Source of the DNA: an uncultured Oscillospiraceae bacterium
GTDB lineage: Bacteria; Bacillota; Clostridia; Oscillospirales; Acutalibacteraceae
Reading direction: 5' to 3'
DNA length: 20,929 bases
Assembly (NCBI GenBank): GCA_902478605.1
Contig: CABSLQ010000051.1
Coordinates: forward strand, 1 to 20,929
The position numbers and the translations under genes were made by a program. The notes beneath the pieces were generated by a model. The model saw only the letters and a program-made list of their open reading frames with translations. It had not been told where the DNA came from and searched no databases. Positions 1 through 8,143 of the stretch are shown here, in pieces (positions within the stretch are counted from its first letter, which is position 1; every line of letters starts with the position of its first letter).

Positions 1-231
1 CAGGCGGGACAGCTCGGCGCTCAGCCGCTGCTTCATTTCGGCGGCGGCCGCCTTGGTGAAGGTGACCACCAGCAGGCGGTCGACGTCCACGGCACGGTCG
101 GGATCGGTGATGAGGCGGACGACGCGCTGCACGAGGACGGAGGTTTTGCCCGAGCCCGCCGCAGCGGACACCAGCAGGGTGCCGCCGCGCGCTTCGATGC
201 ATTGCCGCTGTTCCGGGGTCCACTGGCGCAT
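1..231 (-). CDS. addA: ATP-dependent helicase/nuclease subunit A, N-terminal fragment (AddA), cut by window edge
   Basis: Only the first 77 residues are present; the gene runs off the left edge. AddA is the UvrD-like helicase plus nuclease subunit of AddAB, which resects double-strand breaks for RecA-dependent repair in the cytoplasm. Visible motifs are a Q-motif-like WTPEQRQCIEAR (residues 4-15), Walker A AAAGSGKTS (residues 23-31) and the helicase Ia-like VVTFTKAAAAEMKQR (residues 55-69), in the right order and spacing for superfamily 1A helicases. The ATG is preceded by AAGGAGG at a good distance. It lies 118 bp downstream of the addB stop on the same strand, the usual addB-addA order in Firmicutes. 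I saw no terminator in that gap, so co-transcription is likely. The family assignment is secure; the rest of the protein is unseen. Confidence 0.95.
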   Translation of the reverse strand, partial: MRQWTPEQRQCIEARGGTLLVSAAAGSGKTSVLVQRVVRLITDPDRAVDVDRLLVVTFTKAAAAEMKQRLSAELSRL

Positions 232-349
232 GGCCGCGCCTCCTTTCGCTTTTAATACAGTTCGCCATACAGAGAAGCCTGACCGGCTCGCGGACGGCGG
301 CACCGGGATAAATGACAGGGGGTGCAGGATAACGGTTCGGCGGTGCGGC

Positions 350-3300
350 TTACTCCGCCGCGTCGGCGAGCTCCTGCCACACCGCATCGGCGTCCTGCTT
401 GGCAATCAGGCGGGCGGGATCGCCCGCTTCGTGCCCGCACACCGCGCGGTAATCGCACCACGCGCAGGCGTCTACACTGCCGCAGGCCGGCACCGCGGCC
501 ACGTCCCCTTTGCGCAGGGTAGCGGCCATGTCGCACAGCAGGGCCTCGATCCGCTTTTTGAGCAGGCCGAACTGCCGCAGGCTGGCCACCGAGCTGCCCG
601 CCAGATAGTTCCCGTTCGCCCCGATGCGGGCGGGGATAAAGAGACCGGCGGCCTCCGCTTCCATGGCGCGCACAATGGCGGGATCGTCGAGCAGCAGGCC
701 GTTCATGCGCATGGTGCGGGTGCGCTCCTTTTCGAGCGCCTCTCCCTGCGCACCGCGTTCCACCCGCACGACGGGCAGCCGCGCGGGCAGATACAGCACG
801 CCGGCGGGCTGTATCGGGCTGTTCTCCTGCAGGTCGTGGGGCGGCTTTTCCCCGATGTGGGGACCGCCGTTCTGGCAGATGGAGAGGATATAAATGAGCA
901 TCTGCAGATTGATGCCCTCCACCACTTCGTCAAGGCGGAATTCCTTGTGTCCGGTTTTATAGTCCACCACCCGCACATAGGAAATGCCGTCCTTCTGATA
1001 CACGTCGACGCGGTCCACCTGTCCCTGCACCCGGATGCGGGCACCGTCGGGGAGGGTGAGCACCAGCGGCTCGACGCCGGCTTCTTCCGGTTCGCCGTTT
1101 GGGCTGCCGATGGGCAGCTCGAATGCCACCGGCACAAACCGGCTCTGCGCCAGTTCGCGCACCACCTGCCAAAGCAGGCCGCCGCACGTGGCAACAAGCC
1201 GGCTCAGCAGCCAGGCGAACCGAGCGGATTTGTTTTCGGTGCCGCCCAGGACGGTGTCGGCGTATTCCATCACCCGCCGGCCCGCGTCGGCGAGCACCTG
1301 CGCTTTGGGCAGGGAGGCAAGGTCGGTTTTTTGTTCGGTGTATTCCCGCAGCTGGACCTCCATGACATAGTGGGCCAGGGTGCCGAATTCCATCGCGTCC
1401 AGGTCGGCGGGCCGGCGCGCCTTTGCCTTCAGGCCGTACTGGCAGAAATAGGCGAAGCGGCAGTAGTGGTATTTTTCCACGCGGGAAGGGGACAGGCGCA
1501 TGTCGTCGCCGAAAAAGCGTTTGGCAAGCTTATCGTCGGTGAAGGCGGCGGGGGTCCCCTGGGCGGCGCGGCGCATGGCGTCGAGCCGGGGCGCGTAAGC
1601 CGGCCGGCCGTCAAACCATTGTGCGATGGCGGCCGCCTGCGCCGTAGGATAGGCCAGCAGCGGGGCCAGGCGGGACAGGGCGTCCTTTTCCGATTCCACG
1701 TCGCGGCAGGCGGGGTCAGTCGGCTGCAGCACGGCGCAGCCGGGCAGAATGCGCCGCACCTGCTCCACGAGGGAGGAGGGGACGAGGGTTTCCCCTGCCG
1801 CATTGCCGAGCTGGTAACTGACAAAGAGGCGTTCCGACGGGGCAGACAGCGCCGCATAGGCGAAAAAGCGTTCCTCCACCGCCTGCAGGTCGCCCGCGTC
1901 GGTCATGGGCAAACCGGCGGCGATGAGCTGCCGGCGCTCTGCGTCGTTCAGCAGACCGCCTCCGGCGGGATAGGCGGGGAATACCCCTTCGTTCGCGCCG
2001 AGGATGAAGACGACGGCCGGATCGGAGAAGCGCAGGCGATCCGCGCCTCCCACCTGGACCGCGTCGAGGTTCTGCGGGATGGCGCCCAGGTCAGCGCTCG
2101 CCGCCATAAGGCGCAGCAGTTCGGTGTGGCGGGCGGGGGCAAGCGAAATGTCCCCGAGGGCGAGGGCGTACCGGCTGAGCATGTCCATGAGAAGATCCCA
2201 CAGGCGGGCGGCCCGATCGGCGAGGGCGTGTTCCCCCGCCTCGTCCAGCCGGGCCACCTGCAGGCGCACCGCCTCGTCCGCCTGCACGTCGGTCAGATAG
2301 TGGTAGACCGCCTGGGCAAAGGCGCGGCCATCGGGCTTGTGCGGCCCATGCAGCGCGGCGCGCAGCCGTTCGATCGGCTCCATAAGCGCTTCGCGGTCCC
2401 GGTTGCGCTGCGCAAGCTGGGAAAGGGCCTCGTCGTCCAGCTTGGCGGACAGGCCGAGGGGGTTCCAGCTCCACGGCCGCCTCCACATGCTTCCGCGGAT
2501 GCGCCACATGTACAGGTAGTTTTCCAGCGCGGCGGTATGCTCGGCGTCAAAAGCGGGCAGCAGCCCCGTCTTGAGCAGGCGGAGCATCTCTTCGGTATCG
2601 GGGCCGCCGGGTTCGGTCGCGGCCCGCAGGGCGGACAGGGTCAGGGTGATGAGCGGATCGGTCAGGATATCCTCCCGCCGGTCCATATAATAGGGGACAC
2701 CCTCCTCCTCAAAGGCGACATCGAGCACCCCCTCGTAGGCGGCCAGATTGCGCGCCACCACGGCGATGTCGCGGCAGCGGCGGCCCTCCTCCCGCAGAAG
2801 GCGGCGGATACGCCGGGCGACAAAGGCGCATTCTTCATACAGATCGGCACAGGGGATCACCGCCGCCGCTTCGGTGGGGGCGGAATCCACCGCCGGGCGG
2901 GGGGAGAAGGCGCCCGCCTCGAGCAGACGCAGCGCCGTACAGCGGCTGCGGTGGTTTTCGCGCAGCAGCTCCACCTTGGCGACCGGCACGCCTGCTTCGT
3001 AGGCCATGCTGCGCAGGCGGGCGGCGGTGCGGATAACAGGGGAAAACAGGCCGTAGCCCGCGGCGGTGTCCTCCACCGCGTCGGCGCACAGGGCGACCGT
3101 CACCCTGGCCGCCTTGCACAGCAGCGCGCGCAGTACCTGCAGTTCCTGCGCGGTGAAGCCCTTGAAGGAATCCACAAAGACGAGCGCCCCGTCGAGCCGG
3201 CGGCTTTCGGGCAGGCGCTCGGCCAGCAGGGTGAGACTGTCCAGCGGATCGATATGGCTGCGCGATGCGAGGGCGTCGTAAGCATCCAGTACGAGGGCCA

Positions 3301-3769
3301 GCTCGCCCATCTTCTGGCGCAGGGTACCGTCCTCGAGCGTGGCGGCCGCTGTTTCCAGCTGGTGTGGGGTGATGGCGCACTGCTTGCATTCGGACAGCAG
3401 GGAGAGCATCGCCTGCACATAATCGGGGGAGGCTGCCTGCCGCCGGTAAAAGGTGAGCGCGTCCGCCGTCTCCTCGAGCGCCCGGCTCATCAGCAGCGCC
3501 CGGGTGCCGTCGTCCAGCTGCCGTCCGGCAAGGCCGCCCACCTCGCGGCCCACCGTCTGGGCCAGGCGGGTGAAGCTGAGCACCTGAATGCGGCCGGCCA
3601 GACGGGGACCGAGCGCTTTGAGCAGTTCCCGTTCACTCTCAAAGGAATACTGCTCCGGTACAAGCAGCACGAGCGGAGGCGTCTCCTCCTGCCGGGCGAG
3701 GGCCACCAGCTCCTGCCGGATACGATGGGTCTTTCCGTAGCCGGAACGCCCCAGTATCAGCTGCAGCAC
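350..3769 (-). CDS. addB: ATP-dependent helicase/deoxyribonuclease subunit B (AddB)
   Basis: A protein of 1139 residues, close to the usual length of Firmicute AddB (about 1160). AddB partners AddA in break resection and carries an inactive helicase fold plus a RecB-type nuclease held by an iron-sulfur cluster. Walker A GRSGYGKT is at residues 7-14. The nuclease motif DYKTG starts at Asp936, with Lys938 as the catalytic lysine. Cluster ligands are Cys770 (in HYCRFAYFC) and Cys1102, Cys1105 and Cys1111 in a C-X2-C-X5-C pattern matching the known AddB arrangement. The start is GTG, chosen because the Walker A sits at the proper distance from it and GGAAAGG lies just upstream. The open frame continues further upstream without a stop, but that part is antisense to the next gene. 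A TATACT box lies about 40 bp upstream, without a convincing -35. Confidence 0.95.
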   Translation of the reverse strand: MLQLILGRSGYGKTHRIRQELVALARQEETPPLVLLVPEQYSFESERELLKALGPRLAGRIQVLSFTRLAQTVGREVGGLAGRQLDDGTRALLMSRALEETADALTFYRRQAASPDYVQAMLSLLSECKQCAITPHQLETAAATLEDGTLRQKMGELALVLDAYDALASRSHIDPLDSLTLLAERLPESRRLDGALVFVDSFKGFTAQELQVLRALLCKAARVTVALCADAVEDTAAGYGLFSPVIRTAARLRSMAYEAGVPVAKVELLRENHRSRCTALRLLEAGAFSPRPAVDSAPTEAAAVIPCADLYEECAFVARRIRRLLREEGRRCRDIAVVARNLAAYEGVLDVAFEEEGVPYYMDRREDILTDPLITLTLSALRAATEPGGPDTEEMLRLLKTGLLPAFDAEHTAALENYLYMWRIRGSMWRRPWSWNPLGLSAKLDDEALSQLAQRNRDREALMEPIERLRAALHGPHKPDGRAFAQAVYHYLTDVQADEAVRLQVARLDEAGEHALADRAARLWDLLMDMLSRYALALGDISLAPARHTELLRLMAASADLGAIPQNLDAVQVGGADRLRFSDPAVVFILGANEGVFPAYPAGGGLLNDAERRQLIAAGLPMTDAGDLQAVEERFFAYAALSAPSERLFVSYQLGNAAGETLVPSSLVEQVRRILPGCAVLQPTDPACRDVESEKDALSRLAPLLAYPTAQAAAIAQWFDGRPAYAPRLDAMRRAAQGTPAAFTDDKLAKRFFGDDMRLSPSRVEKYHYCRFAYFCQYGLKAKARRPADLDAMEFGTLAHYVMEVQLREYTEQKTDLASLPKAQVLADAGRRVMEYADTVLGGTENKSARFAWLLSRLVATCGGLLWQVVRELAQSRFVPVAFELPIGSPNGEPEEAGVEPLVLTLPDGARIRVQGQVDRVDVYQKDGISYVRVVDYKTGHKEFRLDEVVEGINLQMLIYILSICQNGGPHIGEKPPHDLQENSPIQPAGVLYLPARLPVVRVERGAQGEALEKERTRTMRMNGLLLDDPAIVRAMEAEAAGLFIPARIGANGNYLAGSSVASLRQFGLLKKRIEALLCDMAATLRKGDVAAVPACGSVDACAWCDYRAVCGHEAGDPARLIAKQDADAVWQELADAAE

Positions 3770-3853
3770 AGAAATCCCATCCTTTCCTTGACACTTTCCC
3801 CCAGTATACCGCATTTTTCGGCAAAAAGAAAGCGGCAGGGCAAAAAAGTGCAA

Positions 3854-3882
3854 TTGACGCCCACGGGGAAATGTGGTAAAAT
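3854..3882 (+). promoter_or_regulatory. Sigma-A type promoter for the ChrB-domain gene
   Basis: TTGACG at 3854-3859 and TAAAAT at 3877-3882 are separated by exactly 17 bp, giving a near-consensus housekeeping promoter about 50 bp ahead of the ATG at 3932. It lies in the divergent gap between addB and the ChrB-domain gene. No operator-like palindrome was noticed around it. Confidence 0.75.
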
Positions 3883-3931
3883 AACCTGTGTTAATTATAA
3901 CTTTAGTTTTTTGAGAAAGGCGGAACAGCGT

Positions 3932-4600
3932 ATGCATTTTCTGGCTCTCAGCTACAGCATACCGGCCAACCCTTCGCGGTACCGGGTGGCGGTGTGGAAG
4001 GCACTCAAGGAGCTGGGTGCGGTGTATCTGCAGCCGGCCGTGGCCATCGTGCCCGAACGGGAGGGCATGCGCGAGGCCCTTGCCGCTATAAAGGAGCGGG
4101 TGATCGCAAGCGGGGGAACCGCCGCGCTGCTCACCCTCGCCTATCTGGAGGAGGCGGACGAGCGGGAAATGCTCGCCGCCATACAGCACACGCGTACCGA
4201 GGAGTACGGTGAAATCGAGGCCGACGCCCGCCGCCAGCTTGCTCAGCTCGAATGGGAAGAGGGGCAGAAGGAGGGGGCGGATCCCGGACGGTACGCACTG
4301 GAATGCCGCCGTCTGCGCCGCCGGCTGGAGATCGCGCAGACGCACGATTTCTTCGATGCGCTGGGGAAAGAGGCGGCCGCCGCGGCGATCGAGGCGCTTG
4401 CCGCCCGCCTGCCGGCGGGGCAGACGGAACCGCCGGCCCGCCGTTCCGCCGCCAGGCCCAAATCGCCGGCCCCCATGCCGTCCAAGGCGGCGGTGCCCTC
4501 GGAAGAGACCATCCCCACGCCGCCGGCAGCACCTGAACCGGCGGAGGAGACACAGGAGAAACATGCGCCGCGCGGTGACATGCCGGTGTTTCTGTTTTAA
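3932..4600 (+). CDS. ChrB N-terminal-domain protein with proline/alanine-rich tail
   Basis: A protein of 222 residues. The first ~150 residues resemble the N-terminal domain of ChrB-type proteins: the LALSYSIPANPSRYRVAVWK opening (residues 4-23), LGAVYLQPAVAIVP (28-41), and a following acidic, helical stretch with a central ARRQLAQLEWEE. In known systems the full ChrB protein accompanies the ChrA chromate transporter and acts in chromate resistance or regulation. Here the C-terminal ChrB domain is missing and is replaced by a low-complexity Pro/Ala/Glu tail (about residues 163-212). No ChrA-like transporter is in the window, so a chromate role should not be assumed. The start ATG follows GAAAGG and a strong promoter. 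An acetyltransferase gene follows 82 bp downstream on the same strand. There is no signal peptide or membrane segment, so it is probably cytoplasmic. Domain recognition is fairly sure; function is unknown. Confidence 0.7.
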   Translation: MHFLALSYSIPANPSRYRVAVWKALKELGAVYLQPAVAIVPEREGMREALAAIKERVIASGGTAALLTLAYLEEADEREMLAAIQHTRTEEYGEIEADARRQLAQLEWEEGQKEGADPGRYALECRRLRRRLEIAQTHDFFDALGKEAAAAAIEALAARLPAGQTEPPARRSAARPKSPAPMPSKAAVPSEETIPTPPAAPEPAEETQEKHAPRGDMPVFLF

Positions 4601-4682
4601 GGAGAGTGCCGTGCGGAAAGCGGCAGCAAAAAACGCCGGCGGCAGGCAAACCGTCGGCGATAAGCGGAAAGGGGAGGCACAT

Positions 4683-5303
4683 ATGACCGAAGAAGAGAAA
4701 ATTTTTGCCGGCAAGTTTTTCTGCCCCGGCGACCCGGCGCTGCGCGCCCTTAAGCTGCGCACCCACAATCTGAGCACGCAGTATAACCAGACCTTTGAGG
4801 ACGAGACCGAAAAACGGCAGGCAATATTGGCCGATATCTTCGCCGAGCTTGGGGAGGGCAGCTTTCTGCAGGGGCCCATTTTTATTCACTACGGCTGCCA
4901 TACCCGCATCGGCAAGCGGTTGTTTGCCAATTTCAATTTGACCATTCAGGACGACGCGTGTGTGACCATCGGCGACGACTGCAATTTCGGGCCGAACGTT
5001 ACCATCGTGACGCCGCAGCACCCGCTGTGCCCCGACGAGAGGCGGGAGGTGACCATGCCCGACGGCACAAAGCAGCGGGTGTGCTGGGCCGAGCCGGTAC
5101 ATATCGGGAACGACTGCTGGTTCGGTGCTGGCGTTACCGTGTGCCCCGGGGTGACCATCGGCGACGGCTGCGTCATCGGGGCGGGCAGCGTGGTTACTCG
5201 GGATATTCCGGCAGGCAGTCTGGCCGCCGGGGTACCCTGCCGCGTCCTACGCCCCATCACCGAGGCGGACAGCGTAAAACACCATCCGGAACGCTTCGCC
5301 TGA
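4683..5303 (+). CDS. Maltose/galactoside O-acetyltransferase-like left-handed beta-helix enzyme
   Basis: A protein of 206 residues, the normal length for maltose/galactoside/nodulation acetyltransferases, which move acetyl from acetyl-CoA to a sugar hydroxyl. It has the helical N-terminal cap (residues 1-50) and then hexapeptide repeats of a left-handed beta-helix, such as THIGDDCNFGPN-type turns (about 95-105) and VHIGNDCWFGAGVTVCPG (139-156). The conserved catalytic histidine is in TPQHPL (His113). The C-terminal AAGVPCRVLRPI (181-192) is the typical end of this family. The ATG follows AGGGGAGG. The gene probably shares the promoter of the ChrB-domain gene upstream. Its TGA is directly followed by the stop of the convergent gene. 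The acceptor sugar cannot be told from sequence, and it may simply be a detoxifying acetyltransferase. Confidence 0.9.
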   Translation: MTEEEKIFAGKFFCPGDPALRALKLRTHNLSTQYNQTFEDETEKRQAILADIFAELGEGSFLQGPIFIHYGCHTRIGKRLFANFNLTIQDDACVTIGDDCNFGPNVTIVTPQHPLCPDERREVTMPDGTKQRVCWAEPVHIGNDCWFGAGVTVCPGVTIGDGCVIGAGSVVTRDIPAGSLAAGVPCRVLRPITEADSVKHHPERFA

Positions 5304-5642
5304 TCAGCGGTAGTATTTGTAATAGGCCACCACCGTGTCCGGCCCGCCGGTCAGTTCATTGGGGCCGGAAATGACCACCCCTTCAAGGCTCATCAGCTCG
5401 CCGCACTTGGCAGCCTCCAGGGGGCAGCGGAACACGTCCGTCCCGCCGCAGGATACGGCGATGGTTTCCTGATGAAAGGCGATGCGCCCCTCCTTGCCGA
5501 GCACCGTTTCGGTGGGGTTACCCTTTTCGTCCATGCCGCGGCGGGTGACATAGCGAATGAGCTTGCCGTCCAGCTTGGCGAGAAGGGCGGGGTCGGTTTC
5601 CAGCGTTTTTTTGTTTTTGCGCGAAAAGAGGCCCATGGCCAT
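5304..5642 (-). CDS. Conserved-looking hypothetical protein, 112 residues
   Basis: I do not recognise the family. The protein begins MAMGLFSRKNKKTLETDPAL, a short basic N-terminus without a membrane segment, followed by what looks like a small mostly beta domain. That domain includes GKEGRIAFHQETIAV (about residues 49-63), CGELMSLEGVVISGPNEL (80-97) and a tyrosine-rich end, VAYYKYYR. Two cysteines (65 and 73) could be a pair. Either ATG 5642 or ATG 5636 could be the start; the AAGGAAGGGAG upstream spaces better with 5636. It lies 12 bp after the DUF815 ATPase stop, so the two are almost certainly co-transcribed and may work together. Strong third-position GC in this frame supports that it is a real gene. 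Confidence 0.75.
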   Translation of the reverse strand: MAMGLFSRKNKKTLETDPALLAKLDGKLIRYVTRRGMDEKGNPTETVLGKEGRIAFHQETIAVSCGGTDVFRCPLEAAKCGELMSLEGVVISGPNELTGGPDTVVAYYKYYR

Positions 5643-5654
5643 CCGCTCCCTTCC

Positions 5655-6902
5655 TTACAGCGCTTCGCCCCGCGCGAGGCGTGCCTGGGCATCGGTGATG
5701 AACTGCCTTGCGTAGCGGGGAGAACGGCCGCCCCTCTCGAGCGCCCAGCGTTCCGCTGCATCGAGCAGCGTCTGCCGATCCACCTGCAGGCCGCGATCCT
5801 TCGCGATTTGTTCCACGATTTCGAGGAACCGCTGCTTATCCGGCAGCAGGAAGGTCAGGCTGATGCCGAACCGGTCGGACAGGGACACCGATTCCTGTAC
5901 CGTGTCGGCGTGGTGCACCTCGTCCCCGCTGCGGTCGGAGAAGGTTTCGCGCAGCAGATGGCGGCGGTTGGAGGTGGCGTAGATGACGACGTTGTGCGGC
6001 CGGGAGGCAAGCCCGCCCTCGAGCACCGCCTTGAGGGCGGAATAGTTGTCGTCGTCCCGCGAAAAGGACAGATCGTCGATGAAGATGATGAATTTCATCG
6101 GAATCCCCGCCAGATACCCGGTCAGGTCGGGCAGGTCGCGCAGCGATTCCTTGGGCATTTCGATCATGCGCAGGCCCTCACCCGCGTATTCGTTGAGCAG
6201 GGCCTTGACGGTGGAGGATTTGCCCGTTCCCCGGTCGCCGTACAGCAGCATGTTGTTCGCCTCAAACCCGTCCAGAAAGGCGCGGGTATTGTCCACGGCG
6301 ATGCGCCGCTGGTATTCGTAGCTTTTCAGATTGGACAGGCGGATGGGATCGGGATGCTCCACCGGGAGCAGCGCGCCGTCCCGCCACAAAAAGGCGTAAC
6401 AGCTGACGAACCGCCCGCAGCCGTGCGATTTATGATAGGCAGCCAGGCGCGCGGGATCGCTTCCCCAGGGGAGATCCATCGGCGCGGGGGCCGGTTCCAC
6501 GCCCCAGACGGGCATGGCGGCGGCCAGCGCCGGGTCGAGCGGGGCGGTCAGCGCTTCGGGCGGCAGGCTCGCGGCGCGGTAGAGCAGATGCAGATCCCGC
6601 AGCGCGGCCGCCTGTAACCGGGCGTCCACGGCCGCGGTACCCGACAGGGCGGCGGTATAGGCGTTGTCGTCGCGCAGCACTTCCGCCGCCACGGCGGAGG
6701 GCAGGCTGTGCAGCAGGCCCTTTTCCGCCAGCACGGCGCACAGCCGCCCCATGCCTTCGCACAGGGCGGGGATATCGCCGGCCGCCGCCGCGGCCAGAAG
6801 GTTATGCAGTGCGGCAAACACCGGCTGCTTGGTCATTTTACGATAAATAGACAAAGAGAGCAGCTCCAGATGCAGCTGCCCGACAGGGACTTCCTCCGGC
6901 AT
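5655..6902 (-). CDS. DUF815-family AAA+ ATP-binding protein
   Basis: A protein of 415 residues. The AAA+ core carries Walker A GDRGTGKSS (222-230), Walker B FIIFIDDL (271-278), sensor-1 YATSN (308-312) and a sensor-2 like arginine region RSPRYARQF (393-401). The pattern, with NNMLLYGDRGTGKSS and ATSNRRHLL, matches the DUF815 ATPases common in Clostridia and also known in proteobacteria. Their substrate is not established. The N-terminal ~150 residues are helical and alanine/leucine-rich, perhaps a substrate or partner domain. No membrane segment is seen, so it is probably cytoplasmic. The start is the ATG at 6902, placed after AAAGGA and downstream of a clear promoter. An upstream in-frame ATG lies within the promoter region and is rejected. 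It is the first gene of a two-gene operon with the 112-residue protein. Confidence 0.88.
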   Translation of the reverse strand: MPEEVPVGQLHLELLSLSIYRKMTKQPVFAALHNLLAAAAAGDIPALCEGMGRLCAVLAEKGLLHSLPSAVAAEVLRDDNAYTAALSGTAAVDARLQAAALRDLHLLYRAASLPPEALTAPLDPALAAAMPVWGVEPAPAPMDLPWGSDPARLAAYHKSHGCGRFVSCYAFLWRDGALLPVEHPDPIRLSNLKSYEYQRRIAVDNTRAFLDGFEANNMLLYGDRGTGKSSTVKALLNEYAGEGLRMIEMPKESLRDLPDLTGYLAGIPMKFIIFIDDLSFSRDDDNYSALKAVLEGGLASRPHNVVIYATSNRRHLLRETFSDRSGDEVHHADTVQESVSLSDRFGISLTFLLPDKQRFLEIVEQIAKDRGLQVDRQTLLDAAERWALERGGRSPRYARQFITDAQARLARGEAL

Positions 6903-6938
6903 GAAACAAACCGTCCTTTCAAATGCCTTACTGGCTGT

Positions 6939-6968
6939 ATTGTACCCCCAAAGGCGGGACGGTGTCAA
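6939..6968 (-). promoter_or_regulatory. Sigma-A type promoter for the DUF815 ATPase operon
   Basis: On the minus strand TTGACA (6968-6963) and TACAAT (6944-6939) are separated by 18 bp. The start codon lies about 35 bp further on. The -35 is a perfect consensus. The promoter is in the divergent gap shared with the glycosidase-domain gene at 7083. Confidence 0.75.
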
Positions 6969-7028
6969 TGACGGGGGACATAAAAAGATAAAATTTGCGG
7001 TTTTCACTGTTTATTCATTTTTTTCGTG

Positions 7029-7047
7029 TATACTGTGAAATTCACAG
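7029..7047 (+). promoter_or_regulatory. Putative -10 box with overlapping 15-bp perfect palindrome (candidate operator)
   Basis: TATACT at 7029-7034 is a good -10 hexamer, without a convincing -35. It overlaps the palindrome CTGTGAAATTCACAG at 7033-7047, which would lie across the transcription start. A symmetric site there is a typical place for a repressor. It sits about 36 bp ahead of the ATG at 7083. The palindrome is directly seen; a regulatory role is inference. Confidence 0.45.
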
Positions 7048-7082
7048 ATACGCTGTTTTCATAAGGAAAGGAATGCCATATT

Positions 7083-8132
7083 ATGCGACGCGCTTCCCAA
7101 GAGAATACCAAAGCCAAACGCCATCATGCCAAACGCAAACGGGGATTGCTGCCCATACCGGTTATGGTGCTGTTCGATATATTGACGGCAGGGGCCTGCC
7201 TATGCGTGTTTTCATTATTCCACCATGTATTGCCGCGGGTGAGCGAGTATCAGGGGACCGTGATTCTGCGCCCGTCAAGCTCCGCTCCGGCGCCATCCGG
7301 GTCGGCACCCGCGGATTCGACGCCGGACAGCTCCCAAACGGCTCCTGTCGAGCCGACGGGCTGGGCCGCCAAATGGCCGGACAAGTTCTCCGATACGGTG
7401 GAGAAGACGGCCAACAGCTACCGCAGCCAGGATATTTCGGTGACCATCACGCGGCACGAGGAGACGCGCGGTAATCAGCCGCTCGTCTATTTTGTGGCGG
7501 ATATCTATATCAACAGCATCGACAATTTCAAGACCGGCCTGGCCAGGGACAAATTCGGGCAGGGGCTGCGTGAGGAAGTGCTGTCCATGAGCGACCGCCT
7601 GGGCGCGGTGCTCGCCATCAACGGTGATTATTATGCCAATCGGACGGTGGGACCGGTGATCCGAAACGGTGTGCTGTACCGGGAGGATCCCTTCGAGGAC
7701 GTGTGCGTGCTGTACGCGGACGGGGTGATGGAAACCTACTCCGCCGACGAGGTGGACATGGAGCAGGTCAAGGCGCGCGGGGCCTATCAGGCGTGGTCGT
7801 TCGGCCCGCGCCTGCTCGATAAGGATGGGAAGGCGATGACCGAGTTCGTGTCCACCGTCAATCCGCTTAATCCCCGCTCGGCCATCGGGTATTATGAGCC
7901 GGGGCACTACTGCTTTGTGCTTGTGGAAGGACGGCGGGCAACCGACTATTCCCGCGGCATGACCATGAGCGAGCTGTCCAGCCTGTTCGAGTCGCTCGGC
8001 TGCAAGGCGGCGTATAATCTGGACGGCGGCCAGTCCTCCGTTATGGCTTTTGACGGCCGGATATATAACGATCCGCCGAACGGCGGCCGGGCCAACAGCG
8101 ACATTCTGTATATTGCCGAAATCGGCGAATAG
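7083..8132 (+). CDS. Membrane-anchored phosphodiester glycosidase (NAGPA)-domain protein
   Basis: A protein of 349 residues. A very basic cytoplasmic N-terminus (residues 1-20) is followed by one membrane segment (about 22-48), then a Ser/Pro/Ala linker (about 64-92) and an extracytoplasmic domain. The domain has the hallmarks of the phosphodiester glycosidase/NAGPA family: LAINGDYY (177-184), PRSAIGY (264-270) and NLDGGQSSVM (312-321) near the end. Members cleave GlcNAc-1-phosphodiester type linkages or act on exopolysaccharides; bacterial substrates are mostly unknown. The ATG follows GGAAAGG. A small membrane protein begins 11 bp after the stop, so the two are co-transcribed. The neighbouring flippase suggests a role in cell-surface glycan metabolism. 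Substrate is not inferable. Confidence 0.88.
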   Translation: MRRASQENTKAKRHHAKRKRGLLPIPVMVLFDILTAGACLCVFSLFHHVLPRVSEYQGTVILRPSSSAPAPSGSAPADSTPDSSQTAPVEPTGWAAKWPDKFSDTVEKTANSYRSQDISVTITRHEETRGNQPLVYFVADIYINSIDNFKTGLARDKFGQGLREEVLSMSDRLGAVLAINGDYYANRTVGPVIRNGVLYREDPFEDVCVLYADGVMETYSADEVDMEQVKARGAYQAWSFGPRLLDKDGKAMTEFVSTVNPLNPRSAIGYYEPGHYCFVLVEGRRATDYSRGMTMSELSSLFESLGCKAAYNLDGGQSSVMAFDGRIYNDPPNGGRANSDILYIAEIGE

Positions 8133-8143
8133 GAGGGGACGTC

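Noticed and set aside
53..4600. Very long plus-strand open frame (1515 codons) opposite addB
   Set aside because: It is antisense to addB, lacks recognisable domains over that stretch, and is kept open by GC-rich codon bias. Only its last 222 codons, from the ATG at 3932, form a real gene.
3932..4600. Chromate resistance operon
   Set aside because: Only a ChrB N-terminal-like domain is present; no ChrA transporter or other chromate gene is in the window.
3770..4879. Upstream extension of the addB frame to 4879
   Set aside because: It would cover the ChrB-domain gene antisense and place the Walker A deep inside the protein. The GTG at 3769 with GGAAAGG gives the family's normal N-terminus.
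6903..7007. Upstream in-frame start of the DUF815 ATPase at 7007
   Set aside because: It lies upstream of the TTGACA/TACAAT promoter at 6968-6939, and the added residues look non-coding.
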